Shown here in pieces: positions 35,324 through 44,132 of a DNA stretch of 64,000 nt. Below the pieces are notes generated by a model. That model was not told the DNA's origin, searched no databases, and was given only the letters and a program-made list of their open reading frames with translations. The DNA is from OLB6 sp964493635. Its GTDB lineage: Bacteria > Bacteroidota > Ignavibacteria > Kapaibacteriales > Kapaibacteriaceae. The position numbers were made by a program, and so were the translations under genes. Numbering within the stretch: position 1 is the first letter of the stretch; the number at the start of each line of letters is the position of its first letter. The stretch is from NCBI GenBank assembly GCA_964493635.1, contig CAZBOW010000004.1, forward strand, positions 54,479-118,478. Direction: 5' to 3'.

Positions 35324-37305
35324 GCCGCTCGCTCAAAGTCGAGGTCCTTTGCGGCGGTTCGCATTTCGTTGAACATTTGATCGAGGACGTCGGCACGCTG
35401 CTCGGCCGTGAGATACTTCGCAATGGGCTCGGTTGCCTTTGCCAACTGCTCGCGGGCAGCCTTTTTCTTTCGATCTGAACGCGAGGCATTGATATCGGCC
35501 ACCGACGTCGACTCCAGAATCTCCTCTAGGGACTTGTACACCGTTTTGGGATCGATGCCATGCTCGACGTTGTAGGCTTGCTGGATCTCCCGCCGACGGT
35601 TGGTTTCGTCGATGACAGCACGCATGCTATCGGTGATCTTGTCGGCGTAGAAGATCACCAAGCCGTCAACGTTTCGAGCGGTTCTGCCGGCGGTCTGCAT
35701 CAGGGATCGTTCGCTGCGCAGGAATCCTTCCTTATCGGCATCGAGAATCGCAACCAAGGACACTTCCGGCATATCTAATCCCTCGCGCAGCAGGTTGACA
35801 CCAACCAGGACGTCGAAGGTTCCCAAGCGCAGACCGCGAATGATCTCCACCCGCTCCAAGGCATCAACGTCGGAGTGGATGTAGGCCACCTTAATCGACA
35901 GGTTGTGGAGGTAGTCGGCCAGATCTTCGGCCATGCGTTTGGTAAGGGTTGTGCACAGCACGCGTTCCTTCCGCTCCACGCGGTTGCGGATCTCGTGCAT
36001 CAGGTCGTCGACTTGATTGCGGATTGGGCGCACTTCGATGCGGGGATCCAGCAAGCCGGTTGGTCGAATGACCTGTTCGACAACCACACCCATGCTCTTT
36101 TCGAGCTCGTAGTCACCGGGCGTAGCACTCACATAGATCGCCTGATGGACGTGCCCCTCGAACTCGTTGAACATCAGAGGCCGATTCTCCAAGGCCGAGG
36201 GTAGGCGAAATCCGTGATCGACCAGTGTGAGTTTTCGTTGACGGTCGCCATTGAACATCCCACGTACTTGCGGGATGGTCACGTGACTCTCGTCGACCAC
36301 CAAGAGGAAGTCCTCGGGAAAGTAATCGATCAAGCAGGCTGGCTTCTCGCCCGGAAGGCGTCCAGAGAGGTGCATGGAGTAGTTTTCAATGCCAGAACAG
36401 TAGCCCACTTCTTTCATCATCTCGATGTCAAAGAGGGTTCGCTGCTCCAATCGCTGCGCTTCAAGGAGCTTGCCAACTTCGCGCAGTTCCTTCAGTCGAG
36501 CAACGAGCTCGTCCTTGATGTCCACAATCGCACGCTGCAGGTTGCTCTCCGAGGTCACAAACAGACGTGCAGGGTAGAGGAGGACCACGTCCGTGGTCTC
36601 CAACACGCGGCCATCGCGTGGATCGATCCAGCTCAGGCGCTCCACGTCGTTTCCGAACATCTCTACCCGGATGGCCTTTTGATCCTCATATGCGGGGATA
36701 ATGTCGATCACATCTCCGCGCACGCGGAACGTTCCCCGCGCAAACTCGAAGTCGTTTCGGCTGTAGTGGATGTCGTTGAGTCGAAAGAGCAGCTCTTTCC
36801 GACTGATCGACATGCCTTGGCGCAACACCATCAGCTGATCTTTGAAATCCTCCTTCGCACCAATGCCGTAGATGCACGATACGGAGGCCACAACGATGAC
36901 GTCGCGTCGGCCTTCCACCAGAGCACTGGTGGCACGCAGTCGCAAACGATCAATTTCGTCGTTGATCGAAAAGTCCTTCTCGATATAGACATCGTTCTGC
37001 GGAACGTAGGCTTCCGGCTGGTAGTAGTCGTAGTAGCTGATGAAGAACTCAACAGCGTTGTTCGGGAAGAAGCTCTTGAACTCCCCATAGAGCTGTGCGG
37101 CAAGCGTCTTGTTCGGAGAGATCACCAGCGTTGGGCGCTGGACCTGTTGAATCACGTTGGAAATCGTGAACGTTTTGCCCGATCCGGTAACTCCCAGCAG
37201 CGTTTGGTGGTGCCGACCCTCGTGCAGGCCCTGGACCAGCTCCGCGATCGCTCGAGGCTGGTCGCCGGCGGGTTGGTACTTGGTATGGAGTTCGAACTGG
37301 GACAT
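35275..37305 (-). CDS. uvrB: Excinuclease ABC subunit B
   Basis: Damage-verification helicase of nucleotide excision repair, 676 residues (family about 673). Visible are FELHTKYQPAGDQPRAI, Walker A GVTGSGKTFT, the YDYYQPEAYVP beta-hairpin, DESH (helicase II), REGLDMPEV, QTAGRTARN and the C-terminal UVR domain with NEMRTAAKDLDFERAAYLRD. The ATG at 37305 is chosen because the 37332 codon is TTG. It is divergent from queA. Confidence 0.97.
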   Translation of the reverse strand: MSQFELHTKYQPAGDQPRAIAELVQGLHEGRHHQTLLGVTGSGKTFTISNVIQQVQRPTLVISPNKTLAAQLYGEFKSFFPNNAVEFFISYYDYYQPEAYVPQNDVYIEKDFSINDEIDRLRLRATSALVEGRRDVIVVASVSCIYGIGAKEDFKDQLMVLRQGMSISRKELLFRLNDIHYSRNDFEFARGTFRVRGDVIDIIPAYEDQKAIRVEMFGNDVERLSWIDPRDGRVLETTDVVLLYPARLFVTSESNLQRAIVDIKDELVARLKELREVGKLLEAQRLEQRTLFDIEMMKEVGYCSGIENYSMHLSGRLPGEKPACLIDYFPEDFLLVVDESHVTIPQVRGMFNGDRQRKLTLVDHGFRLPSALENRPLMFNEFEGHVHQAIYVSATPGDYELEKSMGVVVEQVIRPTGLLDPRIEVRPIRNQVDDLMHEIRNRVERKERVLCTTLTKRMAEDLADYLHNLSIKVAYIHSDVDALERVEIIRGLRLGTFDVLVGVNLLREGLDMPEVSLVAILDADKEGFLRSERSLMQTAGRTARNVDGLVIFYADKITDSMRAVIDETNRRREIQQAYNVEHGIDPKTVYKSLEEILESTSVADINASRSDRKKKAAREQLAKATEPIAKYLTAEQRADVLDQMFNEMRTAAKDLDFERAAYLRDEIERLKALAAE

Positions 37306-37372
37306 CGTATAAAACTCGTCAATTTCGGTCAATTCAGGGAATTCACGGTTGCCAAGGGCAAACAGATCGCCG

Positions 37373-37380
37373 TATCTTTG
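37373..37380 (+). promoter_or_regulatory. TAnnTTTG -7 box of queA
   Basis: TATCTTTG, an exact -7 match, with TTG at 37349-37351 as a possible -33 element (24 bases upstream), and about 40 bases before the queA ATG. Confidence 0.5.
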
Positions 37381-37421
37381 CAGTTTTTCGCCCCAATCAC
37401 GCTTACCGAACTGGAGCCAGG

Positions 37422-38468
37422 ATGAAACTCTCGGAATTCAAGTTTTCCGTACCTCGAAATGCCGTTGCCAAGGTGCCTGCCGAACCACGCGAAACGGCAA
37501 AAATGATGGTGTACAATCGCGAAACCAAGCAGATCGAGGACAAGGAGTTCAAGAACATCGTCTCCTACATGCAGAAGGGGGACGTGATCGTGGTGAACGA
37601 ATCCAAGGTGTTTCCCGCGCGCCTGTTCGGCAAGAAGGAAAAGACGAACGCCAAGATCGAGGTGATGCTCCTTCGGGAGCTCAAGGCAGCCGAGCGCATC
37701 TGGGATGTTCTGGTGGAACCGGCACGGAAGGTGCGGATTGGCAACAAAATCTACTTCGACGACGGCAGTTTCTACTGCGAGATCATCGACAACACCACGT
37801 CGCGCGGACGTACCGTGCGCTTTTCCTACGATGGTGACCTGCATGCCGTCATCGAGCGCATCGGCCAGATGCCCATCCCTGAGTACATCAAGCGCGAGCC
37901 CACGGACGACGACAAAGATTGGTACCAGTCGATCTTTGCCAATCCAGAGAAGGTCGGCTCCATTGCTCCGGCCACAGCGGGGTTGCACTTCAGTGAAAAG
38001 CTCCTGAAAGCCGCCGAGAAGAAAGGTGTTCAGATTGCCCCGATTCAACTCAACATCGGCCAGGGTGTGTTCGAGTCCATCGAAGTCGAGGACCTTACCA
38101 AGCACCGCATGTACAGCGAGTACTTCGAGATTACGCGTCAATCGGCCGACATTATCAACAAGGCGCTCAAAGCCAAGAAGAACGTGTATGCCGTAGGGTG
38201 CTCGGTAGTTCGCGCTTTGGAGTCGAGTGTGCTAACCTCCGGTATTGTCAAGCCGAACAAAGGTTGGACCGACAAGTTCATTCATCCTCCGTACGAGTTC
38301 AAGATTGCCAACCGCTTCATCACGAACTTCCACACGCCGGCGTCTCCGGGACTGCTGATGACGGCAGCCTTTATGGGCGACAAGGACGAACTCTTCAAAT
38401 CGTACAAGCGTGCCATGAAGTCGGACTACCGGTTCTTCGCCTACGGCGACGCCATGCTGATTATCTAA
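37422..38468 (+). CDS. queA: S-adenosylmethionine:tRNA ribosyltransferase-isomerase QueA
   Basis: Converts preQ1 in tRNA to epoxyqueuosine with SAM. It has 348 residues and is complete. Family blocks are GDVIVVNESKVFPARLFG, PIPEYIKREP, YQSIFANPEKVGSIAPATAG, LNIGQGVFESI and NRFITNFHTPASPGLLM. Transcription likely starts from the TATCTTTG box. The M32 peptidase gene follows 22 bases downstream. Confidence 0.96.
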   Translation: MKLSEFKFSVPRNAVAKVPAEPRETAKMMVYNRETKQIEDKEFKNIVSYMQKGDVIVVNESKVFPARLFGKKEKTNAKIEVMLLRELKAAERIWDVLVEPARKVRIGNKIYFDDGSFYCEIIDNTTSRGRTVRFSYDGDLHAVIERIGQMPIPEYIKREPTDDDKDWYQSIFANPEKVGSIAPATAGLHFSEKLLKAAEKKGVQIAPIQLNIGQGVFESIEVEDLTKHRMYSEYFEITRQSADIINKALKAKKNVYAVGCSVVRALESSVLTSGIVKPNKGWTDKFIHPPYEFKIANRFITNFHTPASPGLLMTAAFMGDKDELFKSYKRAMKSDYRFFAYGDAMLII

Positions 38469-38490
38469 CGAACCTGCGAGGAACGGCATC

Positions 38491-39987
38491 ATGACGGCCT
38501 ACAGCGATCTTGAACGGATCATGCATACGGTAACCGATCTCGGCGCGGCGGGTGCTGTGCTCGGGTGGGATCAGGAGACCTACATGCCGGATGGGGCCGT
38601 CGAGGCGCGCTCCGAGCAGCTATCTACGTTAGCGACACTGCAACATCACTATGCCGTTAACGAAGCCGCGCAGGCTGCCGTGGCGGCTGTCCGACCGGTA
38701 CTGTCCGAGCTTCCGGAGCGCAAGCGCCGCGTTGCCGAGACGTTCATCCGGGACCATGAGCGTGCACTGAAACTTCCGGCCGAGTTTGTCAGTGAGCTGG
38801 CGAAAACAGCTTCGATGGCGCAGGACGCCTGGAAGCGTGCTCGGTCGGCGAGCGACTTCTCCATCTTTCAGCCGTGGTTGGAGCGGATCGTTGAACTGAA
38901 ACGGACCGAGGCCTCCATCCTGGGCTTTGAGGGTCATCCGTACGATGTGATGGTAGACACCTACGAGCCTGGCCTGACGCAGGCACAACTGGGCCCGGTG
39001 TTCGAGCGACTGCAAGCGGGAACATTGGAGATCCTGAATCGACTGCAACCTGCGCAGACGCGGGTGGACGATACCCTGATGTATCGACACTACGATCGGA
39101 ATGCTCAGCTGCAGCTGGCAACGTCGATGGTATCGGCTCTCGGTTTTTCGCTGCACACCGGCCGCGTTGACCTTTCAGCCCATCCCTTTTGCACCCAGTT
39201 TTCCCATACCGACGTTCGCCTAACAACCCGCATCCGCGAGCATGACCTCCGATCGTGCCTCTTCGGCCTGATTCACGAGGCGGGCCATGGCATGTATGAG
39301 CAAGGGGTGTCGGCCGAGCTGACACGGACCCCGTCAGCGCAAGGTGCGAGTATGGGTATCCATGAATCGCAGTCGCTCTTCTGGGAAAATATGGTGGCAC
39401 GAAGTGCAGCGTTCTGGGAATGGGGCTTTCCGCGACTGCGCGATGCCTTTCCGGATCAGATGGCCGATCAAACACCACGGTCGGTGTACGAGGCCATCAA
39501 TAAGATTCAGCCGTCGCTCAACCGCGTTGAGAGCGACGAGCTCACGTATAACCTGCACATCATTCTGCGATTTCAGATTGAGCGTTCACTGATGGATGGT
39601 TCGCTGGCGGTTACGGATGTCCCTGCTGCCTGGAATCAGGGAATGCACGACCTGCTTGGTGTTGTGCCGCCATCGGATGCCGAAGGGTGTCTGCAAGACG
39701 TACACTGGAGCTTTGGTGGCATCGGATACTTCCCATCGTACACGCTTGGCAAGCTCTACGCCGCCATGGAATGGAATGCCCTCAAGGGTGACCTTCCCGA
39801 TGTAGAGGACCGACTGGCCAACGGGGATTTTGCCCCCATCCTGTCGTGGCTGCGCTTGAACATTCATGATTATGGGCGTACCGAGCTCCCGAATGAGATC
39901 GTCCGTCGCGTGACGGGTCGGGACCTTACCGAACACGACTTCCTTGACTACATCGGCCGCAAGGCTGATGATGTCTATGGCCTCTAA
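38491..39987 (+). CDS. M32-family metallocarboxypeptidase
   Basis: Zinc carboxypeptidase of the Taq type, 498 residues, normal family length. The zinc motif HEAGH lies in LIHEAGHGMYEQG (around residue 265), followed by the third ligand region GIHESQSLFWEN. The N-terminus DLGAAGAVLGWDQETYMPDG is characteristic. The ATG has GAGGAA upstream. Its stop overlaps the next start (TAATG). Confidence 0.94.
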   Translation: MTAYSDLERIMHTVTDLGAAGAVLGWDQETYMPDGAVEARSEQLSTLATLQHHYAVNEAAQAAVAAVRPVLSELPERKRRVAETFIRDHERALKLPAEFVSELAKTASMAQDAWKRARSASDFSIFQPWLERIVELKRTEASILGFEGHPYDVMVDTYEPGLTQAQLGPVFERLQAGTLEILNRLQPAQTRVDDTLMYRHYDRNAQLQLATSMVSALGFSLHTGRVDLSAHPFCTQFSHTDVRLTTRIREHDLRSCLFGLIHEAGHGMYEQGVSAELTRTPSAQGASMGIHESQSLFWENMVARSAAFWEWGFPRLRDAFPDQMADQTPRSVYEAINKIQPSLNRVESDELTYNLHIILRFQIERSLMDGSLAVTDVPAAWNQGMHDLLGVVPPSDAEGCLQDVHWSFGGIGYFPSYTLGKLYAAMEWNALKGDLPDVEDRLANGDFAPILSWLRLNIHDYGRTELPNEIVRRVTGRDLTEHDFLDYIGRKADDVYGL

Positions 39988-40685
39988 TGGTCGATACGCC
40001 ACAACAGTCAACGTTTGGGACGCAGGTTCGCGATTTTCTCCTCGGCCTGTCGCTGCCCGTGCCGCTGCCTGACGGATTCGAAGTCATCGATCCATATCGG
40101 CACGAGGAGGTTCGTCGGGTGGTGACAGAGTTTACCACTCAATACTACCACGGTGATCACCAGCGGCTGTCGGTGTGGGGAATCAATCCCGGACGCTTCG
40201 GAGCAGGACTCACCGGCCTTGCATTTACCGATCCCGAAGCCGTGCGCACCGCAGCAGGCATTGCCACGAGTATCACCGGTCGGCGCGAGTTGTCGGCAGA
40301 GTACGTCTGGCAAGTGGTGCAGGCCTATGGCGGACCATCGGCGTTTTTCTCCGATGTCTACCTGTCGGCGCTGTGCCCGTTGGGATTCCTCAGGAACGGC
40401 ACGAACATCAACTTCTACGACGATCGGCCCTTCACCGAGGCCCTTCTTCCAACCTTGGTCGAGTGGATCTCCACCCAGATCTCCGCCGGACTCCGCACGG
40501 ATGTGTGCATTGTACTTGGCACCGGTCGGTTGAAGCAGGTGATGGAACGGTATTTACAACCGCAGCTGCCGTTTCGAACCGTGATCTTTCTTGAGCATCC
40601 GCGCTACATCATGCAATACCGCCGAGCGCACGTAGGAGACTACGTTCAACGATACGTCGATACCCTCTTGCGTTATACCCGGTAG
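39987..40685 (+). CDS. SMUG2-like uracil-DNA glycosylase family protein (DUF4918)
   Basis: A 232-residue protein of the uracil-DNA glycosylase superfamily, subtype SMUG2/DUF4918. The superfamily motif I appears as VWGINPGRFGAGLTGLAFTD and the C-terminal motif as LEHPRYIMQYRR. Some family members excise uracil or oxidised pyrimidines; activity here is by analogy. It overlaps the stop of the peptidase gene by one base (TAATG), and a tRNA-Thr promoter lies inside its last bases. Confidence 0.8.
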   Translation: MVDTPQQSTFGTQVRDFLLGLSLPVPLPDGFEVIDPYRHEEVRRVVTEFTTQYYHGDHQRLSVWGINPGRFGAGLTGLAFTDPEAVRTAAGIATSITGRRELSAEYVWQVVQAYGGPSAFFSDVYLSALCPLGFLRNGTNINFYDDRPFTEALLPTLVEWISTQISAGLRTDVCIVLGTGRLKQVMERYLQPQLPFRTVIFLEHPRYIMQYRRAHVGDYVQRYVDTLLRYTR

Positions 40686-40699
40686 TTACCGTATGTTTG
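40668..40699 (+). promoter_or_regulatory. Promoter of tRNA-Thr
   Basis: TATGTTTG (40692-40699), an exact -7 match, with TTG at 40668-40670. The decamer CGTATGTTTG and a following CTCGAT are shared with the tRNA-Gly promoter. Confidence 0.55.
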
Positions 40700-40739
40700 A
40701 GGCTCGATTCGGAGCGATCTGTTCGCCAATCGACGTTGT

Positions 40740-40812
40740 GCCAACGTAGCTCAGCTGGTAGAGCAGCTCATTCGTAATGAGCAGGTCACCGGTTCAAGTC
40801 CGGTCGTTGGCT
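40740..40812 (+). tRNA. tRNA-Thr (CGT)
   Basis: A 73-nt cloverleaf: acceptor arms GCCAACG (40740-40746) and CGTTGGC (40805-40811), anticodon stem GCTCA/TGAGC with loop TTCGTAA and anticodon CGT (40773-40775), and T-loop GGTTCAAGTCC. The CCA end is not encoded. Confidence 0.97.
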
Positions 40813-40820
40813 CACGCAAA

Positions 40821-40860
40821 ACAAACGCCTCTTTCAACCGTGGTTGGAAGGGGCGTTTGT
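40821..40860 (+). terminator. Hairpin after tRNA-Thr
   Basis: ACAAACGCC at 40821-40829 pairs with GGCGTTTGT at 40852-40860, extended inward by a CTTTCAA/TTGGAAG arm with wobbles, forming a long hairpin. It lacks a clear T-run, so termination may be partial and read on into the DUF4920 gene. Confidence 0.5.
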
Positions 40861-40911
40861 AGTTTACCGCCTGTCATCTCCAACACTGTCATCACCAACA
40901 CTGTCACGCAC

Positions 40912-41382
40912 ATGATGTACCATCTCGTCACCATTCTTTGTGTTGCAGCAGCGCTGCTGAGCACCTCGTGTACGTCGGAATCCACATTCGGAGAGCCGCC
41001 TGCCAGCAATGCACCAACGATCACCGTTACAGAAGCGATGGATCCCACCACCTACGGCCGTGCGATCACGGTGCGCGGAACGGTGGCCCGCGTGTGTCAG
41101 CAGGAGGGCTGCTGGATGACCATCACCGACGGTCATCTGCCGAATGCTCCCGTGGTGCGAGTGCAGGTTGAAGGGGGCTCGTGGTACGTACCCACCACGC
41201 TGACGGGGGAAGTCGTGGTGGCAGGGACCGTGCGCGAAGAGGTGTACAGCCAAGAAGATGCCCGAGCGATGGCCGAGACCCTGGGATGGTCGGCGGCCCG
41301 TGTGCAACAAATGGTGGGGGATCAGCGTATGCCGTTGTTTCTTGCCACCGGACTGCAGATCCTCGATGATCAACCTGAGTAA
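40912..41382 (+). CDS. DUF4920 lipoprotein
   Basis: A 156-residue predicted lipoprotein, lipobox LLSTSC at residues 15-20. The body matches DUF4920, an OB-fold-like family common in Bacteroidota: GRAITVRGTVARVCQQEGCWMTI and a C-terminal ATGLQIL. A Cys pair in VCQQEGCW could bind metal or form a disulphide. Function is unknown. The start was chosen for the signal peptide; two adjacent ATG codons occur at 40912 and 40915. The next gene begins 17 bases before its end. Confidence 0.82.
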   Translation: MMYHLVTILCVAAALLSTSCTSESTFGEPPASNAPTITVTEAMDPTTYGRAITVRGTVARVCQQEGCWMTITDGHLPNAPVVRVQVEGGSWYVPTTLTGEVVVAGTVREEVYSQEDARAMAETLGWSAARVQQMVGDQRMPLFLATGLQILDDQPE

Positions 41383-43543
41383 CCAACAGCTTGCACAGAA
41401 TCCACCGGTGTCGGTTGCCGTTCTACCGACGTTGGTTGGTGCCGGTCTGGTGCTCCTGCTGGTGCGTATTGCCGTGGTCACAGCATGGGCAACAACCGGC
41501 ACAGAGGATCTGAGTTTTCTGTATCGCATTCTCACGTTTGGGCTGGCAGCGGCCGTCATGGCTGTGGTTGTTGTGATCATGATCGTCCTTCTGCGTCGCA
41601 CACGATTGCAGGATTTCTCCTACGACCACTTCACCTCCGCGATTACCACATATGTGGTTTCCACACTGGCCCTGATGGTGTTTGCCTCCATTGCTCCGCA
41701 AGAATGGGAGCCGTCGGATCACCTCCTGCAGCGCCTTGTTGCCGTGGTGTCGGTGCACATCGTGGCGGTGGGCACCTTTGCGGTATCCGCAGGGTTGGGA
41801 AGCTTCATTATCACCGTGCTGCTCATCCGGCGGCACCAGCGGACCCAGGTGTTGCTGCGTCTGGCCGGGTGGATGATGGCTCTTGTCTGGTTGAGCGTGA
41901 TCCTGGTACCCGTCAGCGACCTGTTTATCGGTGTTACGACGATTGCCACGGTGGTGCTCTGCATTGCTCTGCTGGTGAACATTCGCCGGATGTCGTGGTT
42001 GGGTACCCTCACACTCAGCAAAAAGATTCGATTGTTTTGGCTAACCGTTCTTGGTCTGTTCACAACGGCCGTGCTGTCGCCCATGCTCGCCTTCAATCCC
42101 GATCTACCCATGACGGCGGCGATGGAAGGCTTTCTTCCAAGTGGCAGGGTGATCCCGGCCTTGCTTACTCTGTGCGGGCAGGTCTTCTTCATTCGAGTGA
42201 TGGTTGCCACGCTGGCGGCAATGCCGAACAGCGGGCTGGTGGACCGTCGATCGAGCGAGGTTGATGCTCTCACGGGCCTGACGCGTAAGATTGCGCAGGC
42301 TGTCTCTCTCGACGATCTCCTTTCGGCCGTCGCGTATGACGCCTTTACGATGTGTCGGGCCCATGGCGCGTGGGTAGAGCTCTATCCGGAGCCCAATTCG
42401 GAGCTCAATCCGGAGCTGCGCACGTCACTTCCGACAACATCGGGCGTGAGGGTTGCGGCGGCCGTGGCCGTGGGCACGGACTTTGTGCAGATGGTCCATC
42501 GCGATCCCACGCTGGATGAGCTGCTACGATTGTCGTCCGAGCCGCTGCACGTGGACTCGGTCCCGGATGTGCGCCAGCGTGATGGTCGCAACGACGTGCC
42601 CGCAGCAGTTGGGTCCCTGATGGCAGTGCCCCTGTTTGACGGCCGGCAGCGAATTGGTACGCTGGTGGTGATGAGCACGATGGAATTCGGTTTGGAGCCG
42701 CACGACCTTCGACTACTGACGTCGTTCGCCGATGTGGTGTCGGTGGCCGTTGATCAGGCACGCCTTACCGAGTCGGCCATGGCGCGCCAGAGAATGCAGC
42801 AGGAGATGAACGTGGCCCGCTCCATTCAGCGATCGCTCCTGCCTCGAGGGTCGTTCCCGTCGCAGGTGTGGTCGGTTGATGCCGTAATGGTTCCTGCTAC
42901 GGAGGTGGGAGGGGATTACTACGACTACGTCCAGTTTGCCAATGGCCGCAAGGGCGTGGTGATTGCCGACGTTGCCGGCAAAGGTGTTCCGGCCGCGTTG
43001 TACATGGCAACGCTGAAAGGGATCGTGTTGGCGGAGATGCGATCGGCCTCGGGTCCGGCCGATCTGATTCAGCGGATCAACACCGCCGTTTGGGGTTCGA
43101 TTGATCGCCGGACGTATATCACGTTGACCTGCATCGAACTGCGTGAGGACTGCGCGATTGTGCGGATTGCCAGAGCCGGCCATACGCCGCTGATTGTCAA
43201 GCGAGGCGATACCGTGGCGGCACTGACTCCGGCTGGCGTAGCCATCGGCCTGGTGTCGCCGAAGCAGTTCGCAACCGTCATCGACGAGGACGAGATCGAC
43301 GTTGGGCCTGGCGGAGTGTGTCTGCTTACCACCGATGGTGTGAACGAGCGACGAAACCAAGCGCTTGCTGAACTGGGGATGCAAGCCCTGCATCAGATGG
43401 TCGAGAATACGTCGTCGGCCACTGCCGCAGAGATTGTTCAAGCCACCGTACAGCTCCTCGATCACCATGGCGCCGGACACCCCCCGCACGACGATATCAC
43501 GATCGTAGCCCTTGTGTACAACCCTTCTGGAGATGCATCATGA
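41366..43543 (+). CDS. Membrane-bound SpoIIE/RsbU-type PP2C phosphatase with GAF domain
   Basis: Serine phosphatase likely to dephosphorylate the STAS protein downstream. It has 725 residues: several membrane helices (about residues 15-295), a GAF-like sensor (about 310-465), a short coiled linker (MARQRMQQEMNVARSIQRSL), and a SpoIIE phosphatase domain with EVGGDYYDYVQ and VIADVAGKGVPAALYM near residues 515-555 carrying metal-binding aspartates. The membrane sensor suggests it perceives an envelope signal. Its stop overlaps the RsbV-like start as ATGA. Start chosen at ATG 41366. Confidence 0.88.
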   Translation: MINLSNQQLAQNPPVSVAVLPTLVGAGLVLLLVRIAVVTAWATTGTEDLSFLYRILTFGLAAAVMAVVVVIMIVLLRRTRLQDFSYDHFTSAITTYVVSTLALMVFASIAPQEWEPSDHLLQRLVAVVSVHIVAVGTFAVSAGLGSFIITVLLIRRHQRTQVLLRLAGWMMALVWLSVILVPVSDLFIGVTTIATVVLCIALLVNIRRMSWLGTLTLSKKIRLFWLTVLGLFTTAVLSPMLAFNPDLPMTAAMEGFLPSGRVIPALLTLCGQVFFIRVMVATLAAMPNSGLVDRRSSEVDALTGLTRKIAQAVSLDDLLSAVAYDAFTMCRAHGAWVELYPEPNSELNPELRTSLPTTSGVRVAAAVAVGTDFVQMVHRDPTLDELLRLSSEPLHVDSVPDVRQRDGRNDVPAAVGSLMAVPLFDGRQRIGTLVVMSTMEFGLEPHDLRLLTSFADVVSVAVDQARLTESAMARQRMQQEMNVARSIQRSLLPRGSFPSQVWSVDAVMVPATEVGGDYYDYVQFANGRKGVVIADVAGKGVPAALYMATLKGIVLAEMRSASGPADLIQRINTAVWGSIDRRTYITLTCIELREDCAIVRIARAGHTPLIVKRGDTVAALTPAGVAIGLVSPKQFATVIDEDEIDVGPGGVCLLTTDGVNERRNQALAELGMQALHQMVENTSSATAAEIVQATVQLLDHHGAGHPPHDDITIVALVYNPSGDAS
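42384..42419 (+). repeat. 12-bp tandem repeat in the phosphatase gene
   Basis: Three imperfect in-frame units of the kind ATCCGGAGCCCA, ATTCGGAGCTCA, ATCCGGAGCTGC, encoding PEPNSELNPEL in the GAF region. Confidence 0.65.
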
Positions 43544-43726
43544 GCTCAACCACGAATTCAACCACGAATTCNNNNNNNNNNNNNNNNNNNNNNNNNNNNN
43601 NNNNNNNNNNNNNNNNNNNNNNNNNNNNNNNNNNNNNNNNNNNNNNNNNNNNNNNNNNNNNNNNNNNNNNNTACAACCCTTCTGGAGATGCATCATGAGC
43701 TCAACCACGAATTCAACCACGAATTC
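43517..43726. other. Assembly gap of 100 N with duplicated flanks
   Basis: Bases 43572-43671 are N. The 55 bases before the gap (43517-43571) and the 55 after it (43672-43726) are identical, including the phosphatase stop and the RsbV-like start. The exact 100-N length and a frame shift across it (start codons 155 bases apart) point to two contigs with overlapping ends that were scaffolded without merging. Confidence 0.9.
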
Positions 43727-44132
43727 GACAGCGAATTCAACCACATTGCCGCTCACCATCGACATTCGCGACGTAACTCCGCCCACGCCGCCCGTCACGA
43801 TCATCCGTGTTATCGGCTACCTTGATGCCCACACGGCCTCCGATCTTGAATCGACATTGAGGACCGTGGTAGAACGAGGCTCGGTACGGTTCGTTGTGGA
43901 TTTTTCAGAGCTCGACTACATCAGCAGTGCAGGCCTTGGCGTCTTCATGGTCTTCATCGAGCCCGTGCGTCAAGCCGGCGGCGACCTCAAGCTGGCCGCG
44001 ATGACCGATCGTGTGTACTCGGTGTTCGACCTGTTGGGCTTTCCGGTGGTCTTCAACATCTATGGCAGCACGGACGAGGCCGTAGCAGCCTTCCCGGACC
44101 TGGGCTCCAAGGGTGATTCATCCCATGAATAG
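43695..44132 (+). CDS. STAS-domain anti-sigma-factor antagonist (RsbV-like)
   Basis: A 145-residue STAS protein. The phosphorylatable serine lies in SELDYISSAGLGVFMVF, the signature of RsbV/SpoIIAA. The N-terminus is a low-complexity tail (STTN repeats of 12 bp) that is unusual for RsbV. The pre-gap copy at 43540-43571 is the same start duplicated by the assembly. It lies between the phosphatase and kinase genes, completing a partner-switching module. Confidence 0.88.
   Translation: MSSTTNSTTNSTANSTTLPLTIDIRDVTPPTPPVTIIRVIGYLDAHTASDLESTLRTVVERGSVRFVVDFSELDYISSAGLGVFMVFIEPVRQAGGDLKLAAMTDRVYSVFDLLGFPVVFNIYGSTDEAVAAFPDLGSKGDSSHE
43701..43748 (+). repeat. 12-bp tandem repeat at the RsbV-like N-terminus
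   Basis: Two perfect copies of TCAACCACGAAT, then TCGACAGCGAAT and TCAACCACATTG, encoding STTN-STTN-STAN-STTL. It is the repeat on which the assembly broke. Confidence 0.85.

Noticed and set aside
36214..37425. 403-codon frame antisense to uvrB
   Set aside because: Complementary to conserved UvrB coding sequence; no recognisable domain and no promoter box in a fitting position.
40871..40905. Short direct repeat CCAACACTGTC before the DUF4920 gene
   Set aside because: Two copies 15 bases apart in a small spacer; probably slippage like the other short repeats, with no regulatory context.
41258..41365. Upstream start (41258) for the phosphatase
   Set aside because: It would overlap DUF4920 by over 120 bases and adds a Trp/Arg/Cys-rich tail without family similarity; ATG 41366 gives a sensible membrane protein.
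43512..44132. X-containing protein reading through the N gap
   Set aside because: The frame before the gap is not the RsbV frame, and the flanks are duplicated; it is an assembly artefact.
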